A DNA stretch of 64,000 nucleotides from assembly GCF_900115745.1 (NCBI RefSeq), contig NZ_FOXP01000006.1:62001-126000 (forward strand), read 5' to 3'. Made by a program: the position numbers and the translations under genes. This stretch comes from Sphingomonas rubra (lineage in GTDB: Bacteria; Pseudomonadota; Alphaproteobacteria; Sphingomonadales; Sphingomonadaceae). Shown piece after piece: positions 18,826 to 27,226 of the stretch; position 1 is the stretch's first letter, and the number at the start of each line of letters is the position of its first letter. Under the pieces are notes generated by a model that did no database searches, was not told the DNA's origin, and was given only the letters and a program-made list of their open reading frames with translations.

Positions 18826-19293
18826 ATGATCCTGCTGCACATCCTCTGGCCGACCTTCGCGATGGTGCTGCTCACCTTTGCCGTGATGCTGACGGTGGCG
18901 AGCCGGCGACTACGGCTGGTCAAGGCCACGCCGCCGAGGCGCGACGATTTTGCCTCGGTCGCCGCGTCGCAGCGCTATTTCCAGCCGGTCGAGAACGCCG
19001 ACCGCAACCTGTCCAACCTGTTCGAGATGCCGGTGCTGTTCTTCGCGCTCGTGCCGCTGCTGATGGGCACGCAGCAGGCGGGGATCGCGCAGGTGGTGCT
19101 CGCCTGGTTCTACGTGATCTGCCGCGCGGCCCATAGCTGGATCCATCTCGGCGGCAACGACGTGCGGCGGCGCTTTCGCGCGTTCCTGCTGTCCAACGTC
19201 GTGCTGGCGGCGATGTGGATCGGCTTCTTCGTCGATTTCGTCCGCGCCGCCGCGACCTATCAGCGCGCGCTGGGGATCGCGCTGCACGGCTGA
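18826..19293 (+). CDS. MAPEG-family membrane protein
   Basis: A 155-residue protein with four membrane helices of the MAPEG (eicosanoid/glutathione metabolism) superfamily. The pattern YFQPVENADRNLSNLFEMPVLFFAL and the later RAAHSWIHLGGNDVRRRFRAF is characteristic. ATG 18826 has a strong AAGGGGG six bases upstream and is preferred to the ATG at 18796. In bacteria the substrates of most such proteins are unknown; glutathione-dependent detoxification is possible. It is followed by repeat A copy 1. Confidence 0.82.
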   Translation: MILLHILWPTFAMVLLTFAVMLTVASRRLRLVKATPPRRDDFASVAASQRYFQPVENADRNLSNLFEMPVLFFALVPLLMGTQQAGIAQVVLAWFYVICRAAHSWIHLGGNDVRRRFRAFLLSNVVLAAMWIGFFVDFVRAAATYQRALGIALHG

Positions 19294-19307
19294 CCCGGTC
19301 GGAACGC

Positions 19308-19469
19308 TAGGACGGATCGACATTCGGCATTTTCTACCCCGAAGGCCGGGCTCCAATCGGGAAGGTCGTGGAAGAGGTGCGACGGCCGACCGTTCGCGTC
19401 TCCCGGCTGGACCCCGGCCTTCGCCGGGGTGGATGATGAGGCGCAGCGTTGAATGTCGATCCGCCCTAG
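19308..19469. repeat. MITE-like element, family A, copy 1
   Basis: A 162-bp element with terminal inverted repeats TAGGACGGATCGACATTC / TAGGGCGGATCGACATTC, CTAG at both ends, and an internal hairpin CCCCGGCCTTCGCCGGGG. A second copy in inverted orientation lies at 28679-28841, very similar over its whole length. The right end supplies the TAG stop codon of the minus-strand GGDEF-EAL gene. Confidence 0.9.
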
Positions 19470-21811
19470 GCCGCGTGGGCGATCCGCCGATTGGCGAGCG
19501 CGCGTGCCTCTTCCACGGGGAGCGGCCGGCCGAAGAAATAGCCCTGGACCTTGGTGCAGCCGAGTTCCTCCACCATGCGATGCTCGGCCTGCGTCTCGAC
19601 CCCCTCGGCGGTGGTCGCCATGCCCAGGCTGCGCGCGAGCGCGACCACGGCGCGGATGATGGCCAGCGCCTCGCGCTCTCCCTTGGCGGCGGCCTGCACG
19701 AAGCTGCGGTCGATCTTGATCGACGAGAAGCGCGTCCGCGACAGGTAGCCGAGCGAGGAATAGCCGGTGCCGAAATCGTCCAGGCTGAGCCGCACGCCCA
19801 GGTCCAGCAGCCGTTCCAGCACGCGCACCGCGCCGGTGCCCTCGTGCATGAACACGCTCTCCGTCACCTCCAGCTCCAGCCGCTCGGCCGGCAGGCCGGT
19901 GGTGGCGAGCGCCTGGGTGACGGTGGTGACGAACCCTGCGTCCTGCAGCTGGTCGGGCGAGACGTTGACGGCGACGCGGACGTGACCGGGCCAGCGCGCC
20001 GCCTCCGCGCAGGCGGTGCGCACCACCCAGGCGCCGATCGGCGCGATCAGGCGTGCCTCCTCGGCCAGGGGGATGAACTTGGCGGGCGAGACGTTGCCGA
20101 ACTCCGCGCTGTGCCAGCGCAGCAGCGCCTCGAACCCGGTCAGCTGGCCGGTGCCGGCATCGACCACCGGCTGGTAGGCGAGGTGGAGCTCGCCGCGTTC
20201 CAGCGCGGTGCGCAGCGCCATCTCCAGCAGCCGCCGCTCTTCCGCCTCGGCGTGCAGCTTGGGCTCGTAGGCGTGGAACACGCCGCCGCCCGCGTCCTTG
20301 GATCGATAGAGCGCGAGGTCGGCGGAGCGGATCAGCATCTCCGCGGTGCGGCCGTCGCGCGGCCCGATCGCCAGACCGACCGAGGCGCCGATGTGCAGCG
20401 TGTTGCCGTCCACCTCGTAGGGGCGCGACAGCGTCTCGATGATGCGGTGCGCCTGCCGTTCGACGAGATTGGGGTCGGAGGCGTCGCTGACCACCACGGC
20501 GAACTCGTCGCCGCCCAGCCGCCCGCACATGCTACCCTCGCCCATCAGCTGGGCCAGCCGCTCGGCAACGCGGACCAGCAGCCGGTCGCCGACCAGGTGG
20601 CCGAGCGTGTCGTTGACTGCCTTGAACCGATCGAGATCGATCAGCATGAAGGCGGAGCGGCTGCCCCATCTCTCCGCGTCCGCCATCGCGCGGGCGAGCG
20701 ATTCGTTGATGAGCAGGCGGTTGGGCAGTTCGGTCAGCGTGTCGTACCGGGCGAGGCGCGCGATCTTGTCGGACGAGGCCCGCTGCTCGGTCACGTCGGA
20801 GCCGACGCCGCGGAACCCGGCGAACTGGCCGCCCTCGCCGTAGCGGGGCGAGGCGGCGAGTTCCCACCAGCGCTCCTGCCCGTCGATGATGACGGGGAGG
20901 CGCAGGTCGCGAAAGCTCTCGCGCGCCTTCAGCTTCTCGGCCAGCGCGCGCAGGCCGGGTGCGAAGCGGCCGCTGTCCCAGGACGGGCCGGCGAGTATCT
21001 GGAGCAGCGACATGCCGTTGATCCCGACGGGGTCGAGGCCGCAGGCGACCGCGAAGCGGGGCGACGCCTTGACAACGCGACGCGCGGCATCGGTCTCCCA
21101 CAACCAGTCGGCGGTGTGATCCTCGAACTCGCGCAGCAGCAGGCTGACCGTCTCGTCGCGTTCCTCCAGCGCGATCTCCGCGGCGCGCAGCACCACCAGG
21201 CCGCGCGCGCGGGTCACGCAGATCGCCGCCTGGCCGAGCGTGAACAGCGCCACGCCCGCCGCCGCCGCGCCGTGCCCGTCCAGCACCTGCTGTCCCGCCG
21301 CGGCGAGGCCGAGTACCGCCAGAAAGCCGATCGTCGCCAGCACCAGCGGCGCCAGGCTGAACGCGGCGGCGACCGTCAGCACCGCCAACACCATGCCCGC
21401 CCCGGCGTCGATGCCGGCGGGCAGGTGCGGGCAGAAGAACAGCGGCACGATCGCCCAGGCGGCGCCCAGCGCGGCGCCCTCCCAGGCCGTGCGGCGCACC
21501 GCCTCGATCTCGGCATAGCCGTCGCTGCGGTGATGCGTGCGCAGCCGGCGCACCGCGACGGTGGCGGCGACCGCGGCCAGGATCGCGAGCCAGCCGGCGA
21601 TCTGCCACACCGGCACGATGCCGAGCGTCAGCAGCAGCATCGCCACGCCCCCGGCCAGATTGGCCGCGAACAGCAACGGCGCCGCCTGTCGGCCGGCGGC
21701 GAGCTGGGTGGCGCGGATGCGGCTCCACTCGGCAGGATCGGTTCCCTCGCGCAGGGCGAGGAGCGGGCCCAGGTCGACGGCGACGCGGGAAGGGGATGGC
21801 TGCGTGCTCAC
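19466..21811 (-). CDS. Membrane-bound PAS-GGDEF-EAL cyclic-di-GMP regulator
   Basis: A 781-residue bifunctional-type protein. The N-terminal third holds about five to six hydrophobic helices (residues 40-190), followed by a PAS domain (about 235-350), GGDEF (RLGGDEFAVVV near 430) and EAL. The EAL domain keeps its catalytic residues: FEALLRWH near 562, NVSPDQL, LEVTESVFM, LDDFGTGYSSL and KIDRSFV. The GGDEF signature is also intact, so both synthesis and hydrolysis of c-di-GMP are possible. It stands alone on the minus strand. Its TAG stop lies in the end of repeat A copy 1. Confidence 0.94.
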   Translation of the reverse strand: MSTQPSPSRVAVDLGPLLALREGTDPAEWSRIRATQLAAGRQAAPLLFAANLAGGVAMLLLTLGIVPVWQIAGWLAILAAVAATVAVRRLRTHHRSDGYAEIEAVRRTAWEGAALGAAWAIVPLFFCPHLPAGIDAGAGMVLAVLTVAAAFSLAPLVLATIGFLAVLGLAAAGQQVLDGHGAAAAGVALFTLGQAAICVTRARGLVVLRAAEIALEERDETVSLLLREFEDHTADWLWETDAARRVVKASPRFAVACGLDPVGINGMSLLQILAGPSWDSGRFAPGLRALAEKLKARESFRDLRLPVIIDGQERWWELAASPRYGEGGQFAGFRGVGSDVTEQRASSDKIARLARYDTLTELPNRLLINESLARAMADAERWGSRSAFMLIDLDRFKAVNDTLGHLVGDRLLVRVAERLAQLMGEGSMCGRLGGDEFAVVVSDASDPNLVERQAHRIIETLSRPYEVDGNTLHIGASVGLAIGPRDGRTAEMLIRSADLALYRSKDAGGGVFHAYEPKLHAEAEERRLLEMALRTALERGELHLAYQPVVDAGTGQLTGFEALLRWHSAEFGNVSPAKFIPLAEEARLIAPIGAWVVRTACAEAARWPGHVRVAVNVSPDQLQDAGFVTTVTQALATTGLPAERLELEVTESVFMHEGTGAVRVLERLLDLGVRLSLDDFGTGYSSLGYLSRTRFSSIKIDRSFVQAAAKGEREALAIIRAVVALARSLGMATTAEGVETQAEHRMVEELGCTKVQGYFFGRPLPVEEARALANRRIAHAA

Positions 21812-21895
21812 CCCGCGACGTTAATCGAGAGCAAGTTGACGGATGGTTGAGCATCACGTCCCGCCCGCAAAAATATCGGGGCGTGGTAATCGGCC

Positions 21896-21921
21896 GATCC
21901 TCCCCATTCACGGGGAGGATC
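21896..21921. terminator. Perfect hairpin downstream of the acyl-AMP ligase gene
   Basis: GATCCTCCCC and GGGGAGGATC flank a six-base loop, just past the stop of the ligase gene on the minus strand. No U-tract follows, so it may be a repeat remnant (the same CCTCCCC/GGGGAGG stem as in the murD and murB elements) acting as a stabiliser. Confidence 0.5.
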
Positions 21922-21944
21922 GGGTGGAGACGACGGGTCCGGTC

Positions 21945-23726
21945 CTACGCCGCGATGTCGTAGGGCTTGATCTCGCCGGCGAGGTAGAGGTTGCGCGCCT
22001 TGGCCCGGCTCAGCTTGCCCGAGGAGGTGCGCGGCAGGGTGCGCGGCGGGATCAGTTCCACCACGCAGTTCATGCCGGTGACGGAGCGGACGCGCTCGCG
22101 GATCGCCTCACGCAGGCGGCTGCGCTCGGCATCGTCGGAACTGCGGCACTGGACCAGCACCGCCGGCGTCTCCTCGCCGCCGGGCGTGGTGATCGCGAAG
22201 GCGGCGATGTCGCCCGCCTTGAAGCCGGGCAGCTGCTCCACCGCCCACTCGATGTCCTGCGGCCAGTGGTTGCGGCCGTTGACGATAATCATGTCCTTGG
22301 CGCGGCCGACGATGTAGAGATAGCCGTCGCTGAGATAGCCCATGTCGCCGGTGTCGAGCCAGGCGGTGCCGTGAGCATCGGGCGCCATGCACGCCGCGGT
22401 CGCCGCGTCGTCGCGGAAATAGCCGACCATCACCGACGGGCCGCTGCACCACACCTTGCCGATCGCGCGCTCGGGCAGGGGCGTGCCGTCCTCCTCGCGC
22501 ACCTCGACCGCCATGTCGCGCACCGGCTTGCCGCAGTTGACGATGGCGCGGAAGCGGCGCGGGCGGTCGCCGCCGGTGTCGCCGCCGGACAGCTCCGTCT
22601 CCTCGACCAGTTCCACCCGAATGCCCTCGCCCGGCGGCATCAGCGTGACCGCCAGCGTCGCCTCGGCCAGGCCGTAGGAGGGGAGAAAGGCGGAGGCCTG
22701 GAAGCCGGCGTCGGCGAAGGCGTCGACGAAACCCTGCATCACGTCGGGGCGGATCATGTCGGCGCCGTTGCCTGCGACGCGCCAGCGCGAGAGGTCGAAG
22801 CGATCGGACGCCTTGGTCTGCGACGATATGCGACGCGCGCAGATGTCGTAGCCGAAAGTGGGCGAGTAGGAGAGGGTCGTCCCCTCGTTGCGGCTGATGA
22901 GGTCGAGCCAGGCGAGCGGGCGGCGCGCGAAATCCTCGGTCTTCAGGTAATCGGTCGAGACCTGATTGGCGACCGGCGACAGGAAACAGCCGACCAGCCC
23001 CATGTCGTGATACCAGGGCAGCCAGGAGACGCACCGGTCTGTCGGGCCGATCGCCATGCCGTGGCTGTGCGCGGCGAGGTTGTTGAGCAACTGCGCGTGG
23101 GTGATCGCGACGCCGTGCGGGAAGCGCGTCGAGCCGCTGGAATATTGCAGATAGGCGATGTCGCCGGGCGCGGCGGCGGGCAGGGGGGCGTCGCCGGCGG
23201 CATGGGTGGCGAGCGTCGCCCAGTCGATCCCCTCCACGCCCGCGTCGGTCGCGGCCTGCCCGGCGAGCGAGGCGAGTTCGGGCGGGTAGATCAGCAGGCG
23301 CGGGTCGCAGCTGCCGAGCTGCACCTTGAGCTGGTCGATGTACGAATCGCGCCCGCCGAACGAGGTCGGCAGTGGCAGCGGCACGGGCCAGGCACCGGCG
23401 TAGACCACGCCGAAGAACAGGGCGGCGAACTCGGCCGAGGTCTCGGCGACCAGCGCGATCCGGTCCTGCGGCGCCACGCCCATCGCGAGGAGCCGGCGCG
23501 CGGCGAGTAGCGCGTCGTCGCGCAGCGTGGCGAAGGGATAGGGCTGAACCAGCGTGCCACGCGCGTCGTGAAAGTTGAGGCCGCGGACGCCGCCGGCGGC
23601 ATAGTCCAGCGCCTCGCCCAGCGTGCCGAAATCGGCGTAGCGGCGCGGCCGGTCGTCGCCGGTGGGCGTCGGCGTCGGTGCCTCCGCGGTCGGGGGCGGG
23701 GCCTGGAATGGCTCGGTCGTCATCAT
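21945..23726 (-). CDS. Fatty acyl-AMP ligase (FAAL-type acyl-activating enzyme)
   Basis: A 593-residue adenylate-forming enzyme. The ATP loop YLQYSSGSTRFPHGV (near residue 170), WLPWYHDMGLVG, the A5-type PSYGLAEATLAVT, the A7 segment WLDTGDMGYL and the C-terminal lysine motif TSSGKLSRAKARNLYL are all present. The DMGL and SYGLAEATLAV patterns are typical of FAAL enzymes, which form acyl-AMP and load a carrier protein instead of CoA. No polyketide synthase, NRPS or acyl carrier protein lies nearby. It is divergent from recX; ATG 23726 and ATG 23723 are adjacent alternatives. Confidence 0.9.
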   Translation of the reverse strand: MMTTEPFQAPPPTAEAPTPTPTGDDRPRRYADFGTLGEALDYAAGGVRGLNFHDARGTLVQPYPFATLRDDALLAARRLLAMGVAPQDRIALVAETSAEFAALFFGVVYAGAWPVPLPLPTSFGGRDSYIDQLKVQLGSCDPRLLIYPPELASLAGQAATDAGVEGIDWATLATHAAGDAPLPAAAPGDIAYLQYSSGSTRFPHGVAITHAQLLNNLAAHSHGMAIGPTDRCVSWLPWYHDMGLVGCFLSPVANQVSTDYLKTEDFARRPLAWLDLISRNEGTTLSYSPTFGYDICARRISSQTKASDRFDLSRWRVAGNGADMIRPDVMQGFVDAFADAGFQASAFLPSYGLAEATLAVTLMPPGEGIRVELVEETELSGGDTGGDRPRRFRAIVNCGKPVRDMAVEVREEDGTPLPERAIGKVWCSGPSVMVGYFRDDAATAACMAPDAHGTAWLDTGDMGYLSDGYLYIVGRAKDMIIVNGRNHWPQDIEWAVEQLPGFKAGDIAAFAITTPGGEETPAVLVQCRSSDDAERSRLREAIRERVRSVTGMNCVVELIPPRTLPRTSSGKLSRAKARNLYLAGEIKPYDIAA

Positions 23727-23818
23727 GGTCCCGGCAGGCTGGAGGATCGTGGTGGGATAGATACGGGGGCAATTGTCCGCTTTCGTCATCGGCACCCAGT
23801 GTGGCACAAACATGGCGC

Positions 23819-24400
23819 ATGCAAGATCGCTCCCGTGAACCCCGCTCACCAGACCGGAAGCGCGCGCCGCCGCCGCTGGACGCCGCCGCGCTCGACCGGC
23901 TGGCGCTGCGCTACGTCGAACGGTTCGCGACGACGCGCGGCAAGCTGGCCGATTACCTGCGCCGCAAGGTGCGCGAGCGGGGATGGGACGGCGCCGCGGT
24001 CGACCCGGACGCGGTCGCCGGGCGAATGGTGGAACTGGGCTATGTCGACGACCGTGCCTTCGCGGAGGCGCGGGCGGCGGCGATGACCAGGCGGGGGCTG
24101 GGCGCGGCGCGGGTGTCGGCGGCGCTCCGCCAGGCGCATGTCGGCGAGGAGGATGCCGCGGCGGTGGCGCCCGCGCTGGCGGAGGCGGCGGTCGCGGCGG
24201 CGCTCGACTTCGCGCGGCGCCGGCGCATCGGTCCTTATGCCGCCGAGGGCGCCGACCGGGCCCTGCGCGACAAGCAGCTCGCCCGGATGGTGCGCGCGGG
24301 CCATTCCTTCGCGCTGGCGCGGCGCATCGTCGCGGCCGATCCGGGCGAATTCGACGACAACACCGGCGCAAGTCGTTGCAGGCGCGACGAAGCGTGGTAG
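23819..24400 (+). CDS. recX: Regulatory protein RecX
   Basis: A 193-residue Arg- and Ala-rich protein. It has the three-helix RecX repeat layout: ALRYVERFATTRGKLADYLRRKVRERGW, then VAGRMVELGYVDDRAFAEARA and a C-terminal KQLARMVRAGHSFALARRIV. RecX proteins bind RecA filaments and limit recombination. recA itself is not in the window. Start ATG 23819 gives MQDRSREPRSP. It is divergent from the FAAL gene and heads the plus-strand run that continues with the cold-shock gene after 24 bp. Confidence 0.8.
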   Translation: MQDRSREPRSPDRKRAPPPLDAAALDRLALRYVERFATTRGKLADYLRRKVRERGWDGAAVDPDAVAGRMVELGYVDDRAFAEARAAAMTRRGLGAARVSAALRQAHVGEEDAAAVAPALAEAAVAAALDFARRRRIGPYAAEGADRALRDKQLARMVRAGHSFALARRIVAADPGEFDDNTGASRCRRDEAW

Positions 24401-24424
24401 CAGGGCTGCGTCAGGGGTGACTAT

Positions 24425-25000
24425 ATGCAAGTGGATGCGCAGACCAGCATCGCGCCCGACGGGGGAGCCCTCGGGGACGCGGTGCCGATCGGGGGAACGA
24501 TCAAGTGGTTCGACACCACGCGCGGCTTCGGCTTCGCGGTGGCGGACGACGCGACGATCGGAGACGTGCTGGTTCATTTCTCCGTGCTGCAGCCGCACGG
24601 CCGGCGCAGCCTGCCCGAAGGCGCGCGCGTGGAGGCGCTGGCGGTGCAGCGCGGCCGCGGCTTCCAGGCGCGCGAGATCGTCAGCATCGACCTGTCCAAT
24701 GCGGTGGAACCGCCGCCGGCCAGGCCGCGCGAGGGCGGCGACCGGATCGATCCGGTCGCGCTGATCGACGCCGCCGGGCCGTTCGAGCCGGTCGCCGTCA
24801 AATGGTTCAACCGGCTGAAAGGCTACGGCTTCGTCGTGCGCGGCAGCGACGGCGCGGACGTGTTCGTCCACATGGAGACGCTGCGTCGCGGCGGGATCGA
24901 GACGGTGGAGCCGGACCAGCCGCTGCGCGCGCGCATCGTCGCCGGGCGCAAGGGGTCGCTGGCGGTCGCGGTGGAAGACGCCGTGGAGCCGGGGGCATGA
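24425..25000 (+). CDS. Cold-shock protein with two CSD domains
   Basis: A 191-residue nucleic-acid-binding protein made of two cold-shock domains. The first (about 22-95) carries GTIKWFDTTRGFGFAV and the second (about 120-187) carries AVKWFNRLKGYGFVV with DVFVHMETL, so both RNP1-type motifs are present. Single-domain CspA proteins are about 70 residues; the tandem form is common in alphaproteobacteria. It overlaps the next gene by ATGA, which is unusual for a stress RNA chaperone and suggests a shared transcript with the DUF192 gene. Confidence 0.93.
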   Translation: MQVDAQTSIAPDGGALGDAVPIGGTIKWFDTTRGFGFAVADDATIGDVLVHFSVLQPHGRRSLPEGARVEALAVQRGRGFQAREIVSIDLSNAVEPPPARPREGGDRIDPVALIDAAGPFEPVAVKWFNRLKGYGFVVRGSDGADVFVHMETLRRGGIETVEPDQPLRARIVAGRKGSLAVAVEDAVEPGA

Positions 25001-25494
25001 GGGCGGCGGCGTTGCTGCTGTTGCTCGCGTTGCCGGGCTGTCGCTCGGCTACCGACGCGCCGCCCATCTGTCGTGCGGCCGGAACGGTGCCGGTCACGGT
25101 GACGGGTGCGACCAAGCGGCACACCTTCTGCGTCGAGGTCGCGCGCACGGTCGACGAGCAGGCCAGGGGGCTGATGTACCGCACCGACATCGCCGCGGAC
25201 GGAGGCATGTTGTTCGCGCCCTACCCGCCCGACGGAGGCGCGCCGCGGGAGGCGAGCTTCTGGATGGAGAACACGCCCAGCCCGCTCGACATCGTCTTCA
25301 TCCGTGCCGACGGCACGATCGCCCGCGTCGCCGAGAACACGGTGCCGTTCGACCGCGCGCCCGTCCCCTCCGGCGAGCCGGTGGCCGCGGTGCTGGAGGT
25401 GCGCGGCGGCCGCATGGCGGAACTGGGGCTGGCGGCGGGCGACCGTGTCCGCTGGCCGGCGATCGCGGTTGAAGGTGCGGCGGCCACGCGGTAA
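24997..25494 (+). CDS. DUF192-domain secreted lipoprotein
   Basis: A 165-residue exported protein. The N-terminus MRAAALLLLLALPGC is a lipoprotein signal with the cysteine at 15. The DUF192 core follows: FCVEVARTVDEQARGLMYRT, FWMENTPSPLDIVFIRADGTI and a C-terminal AVLEVRGGRMAELGLAAGDRV. The biochemical role of DUF192 is not established. It is translationally coupled to the double cold-shock gene and precedes the NDUFA12 gene by 11 bp, a grouping found in sphingomonads. Confidence 0.85.
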   Translation: MRAAALLLLLALPGCRSATDAPPICRAAGTVPVTVTGATKRHTFCVEVARTVDEQARGLMYRTDIAADGGMLFAPYPPDGGAPREASFWMENTPSPLDIVFIRADGTIARVAENTVPFDRAPVPSGEPVAAVLEVRGGRMAELGLAAGDRVRWPAIAVEGAAATR

Positions 25495-25505
25495 GCGCTG
25501 GCGCC

Positions 25506-25898
25506 ATGGGCATCATGACCTCGATCTTCACCTGGTGGACTGGCGCCACGATCGGCACCCGCTTCTACGGCCTGCGCGGCAAGACGCGGATAGGCGAGGA
25601 CGCGCTCGGCAACGTCTATTACCAGGGTGGGCAGGACACCAACGGCGTGCCGCGCCGCTGGGTGATCTACCAGGGCGCCAACGACGCCAGCCGGGTGCCG
25701 CCCGACTGGTTCAGCTGGCTGCGGCACATGATCGACGACGTGCCGGACAAGGCGTTGCCGCAGGCCCGCGCCTGGGAGAAGCCGGCACTGCCCAACCTGA
25801 CCGGCACCGCGCTCGCCTATCGACCGCAGGGCGCGATGGAGAAGGGCGGTAAGCGCGCAGCGGCGACGGGCGATTACGAAGCTTGGTCGCCCGAGTGA
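25506..25898 (+). CDS. NDUFA12-family complex I accessory subunit
   Basis: A 130-residue homologue of the mitochondrial complex I subunit NDUFA12 (B17.2). Visible conserved features are TIGTRFYGLRGKTRIGEDALGNVYYQ, PRRWVIYQGANDASRVPPDWFSWLRHMIDD and the C-terminal GDYEAWSPE. In alphaproteobacteria this protein stabilises the NADH dehydrogenase arm junction. ATG 25506 or 25515 could be the start. It precedes the DUF2155 gene by 24 bp, an order conserved in the class. Confidence 0.92.
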   Translation: MGIMTSIFTWWTGATIGTRFYGLRGKTRIGEDALGNVYYQGGQDTNGVPRRWVIYQGANDASRVPPDWFSWLRHMIDDVPDKALPQARAWEKPALPNLTGTALAYRPQGAMEKGGKRAAATGDYEAWSPE

Positions 25899-25922
25899 GC
25901 CCGGTCGGTTGAGAACGGGCAG

Positions 25923-26573
25923 GTGACCCGCTGGATCGCCGCCGCGGTGCTGGCGGTGGCGCTGGCCATCGCAGGCTGGTTCGGGTGGCAGGCGTGGCGT
26001 GAGGTGACGCCGCCCGCGCCGGTGCGCGTCGAGCAGGCGGTGCCCGAGAGCCCGTCCTCCGACATCGAGACGGTGGGGACCGACTCGGCGGTGCCGATCG
26101 CGGGAACCACGCCGATGGCGGAGCGGGTCGCGGTGCTGGGCCTGCTCAACAAGCGCAACGGCGAGAGCCGCGAGCTGACGCTGCGCCCTGGTCAGGCGGT
26201 GCGGGTCGGCGACGTGGTGGTGCGGCTGCGCGCCTGCGACCGGACGGCGCCGTGGGAGCCGGAGCAGCTGACCGGCGCGTTCGTCCAGATGATCGTGCGC
26301 GGGCCGGACCGGGCGTGGCGGCGGGCCTTCTCGGGCTGGTTGTTCAAGGAGCGGCCGGGCCTCAACGTCGTGCCGCACCCGGTCTACGACGTGTGGACCA
26401 AGAGCTGCGCGATGTCCTTCCCCGCGAGCGGCGCCGACACCGAATCGCTGTCGCCGCCGCGGTCGAGCGCGCCGAAATCGCCGGCACCGCGCGCCGAGGC
26501 GCCGGCGAGATCGGACGACGACGATGGCGCCAGCGGCGGCGGCGACAGGGCGGCGGCGAGCAACGCCACGTAA
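25923..26573 (+). CDS. DUF2155-domain membrane-anchored protein
   Basis: A 216-residue protein with one N-terminal membrane anchor (residues 4-22) starting at GTG 25923. The DUF2155 domain covers about residues 75-160: LLNKRNGESRELTLRPGQAVRVGDVVVRLRAC, FSGWLFKERPGLNVVPHPVYDVWTKSCA. The function of the family is unknown; in other alphaproteobacteria it is linked with aat and NDUFA12. The low-complexity C-terminal 45 residues lie on DNA that also encodes the end of aat on the opposite strand (190-bp convergent overlap). Confidence 0.82.
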   Translation: MTRWIAAAVLAVALAIAGWFGWQAWREVTPPAPVRVEQAVPESPSSDIETVGTDSAVPIAGTTPMAERVAVLGLLNKRNGESRELTLRPGQAVRVGDVVVRLRACDRTAPWEPEQLTGAFVQMIVRGPDRAWRRAFSGWLFKERPGLNVVPHPVYDVWTKSCAMSFPASGADTESLSPPRSSAPKSPAPRAEAPARSDDDDGASGGGDRAAASNAT

Positions 26574-27118
26574 TCGTCGCGGTCGATCTCCACCGCGCCG
26601 AGCGAGGCGAGGTGCGCGGTCTGGAACTGGCAATCGAGCAGCGTGAACCCGCCGACGCGCAGCCGCGCGACCAGCCAGGCGAGCGCGACCTTGGACGCGT
26701 CGGTCGCGCGGCTCGCCATGCTCTCCCCGAAAAAGGCGCGGCCGAGCGCCAGTCCGTACAGGCCGCCGACCAGTCGGTCGCCCTGCCAGCACTCGACCGA
26801 GTGGGCGTATCCCATCGCGTGGAGGCGCAGGAAGACGTCCTCGATCCCGCCGTTGATCCAGGTGTCGGGACGGTCGACGGCGCTCTCCGCGCATAGTCGC
26901 AACACTTGGGCGAAGGCCGTGTCGGCGGTGACGCGGAACCGGTCGGCGGCGACCGTCTTGCGCAGCGAGCGCGATAGGTGGAAGCCCTCCAGCGGCAGGA
27001 TTGCGCGGCGGCGCGGTTCCACCCAGTAGACGCTGTCCGCGTCGCGCGCGTCCGCCATCGGGAAGACGCCCACCGAGTAGGCGCCGAGGACGAGTTGGGG
27101 GTCGAGCGCGTCGGCCAT
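26384..27118 (-). CDS. aat: Leucyl/phenylalanyl-tRNA-protein transferase
   Basis: A 244-residue enzyme that adds Leu or Phe to N-terminal Arg/Lys of proteins, marking them for ClpAP through the N-degron pathway. Conserved segments are LVLGAYSVGVFPMADARD, WVEPRRRAILPL, WINGGIEDVFLRLHAMGYAHSVECW, GGLYGLALGRAFFGESMAS and FTLLDCQFQTAHLASLGAVEI. ATG 27118 gives MADALDPQLVLGAY and fits the family; the upstream in-frame ATG at 27154 is not needed. Its last 63 codons overlap the convergent DUF2155 gene, and its C-terminus is longer than in E. coli. Confidence 0.94.
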   Translation of the reverse strand: MADALDPQLVLGAYSVGVFPMADARDADSVYWVEPRRRAILPLEGFHLSRSLRKTVAADRFRVTADTAFAQVLRLCAESAVDRPDTWINGGIEDVFLRLHAMGYAHSVECWQGDRLVGGLYGLALGRAFFGESMASRATDASKVALAWLVARLRVGGFTLLDCQFQTAHLASLGAVEIDRDDYVALLAAALSPPPLAPSSSSDLAGASARGAGDFGALDRGGDSDSVSAPLAGKDIAQLLVHTS

Positions 27119-27171
27119 CTGCGTATCCGTGCCGAGCCGGGCGGGCGCTGACAAGAATAGGGGGCAAGAAA

Positions 27172-27202
27172 AAGGGCCGGCGGGATAGTCCCGCCGGCCC
27201 TG
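27172..27202 (-). terminator. Intrinsic terminator of the MliC-like gene
   Basis: On the minus strand the stem GGGCCGGCGGGA / TCCCGCCGGCCC closes on a three-base loop and is followed by TTTTTC. It lies 25 bp past the stop of the lipoprotein gene. Confidence 0.85.
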
Positions 27203-27226
27203 GTTACGCGAACGGTGTGACGGCGA

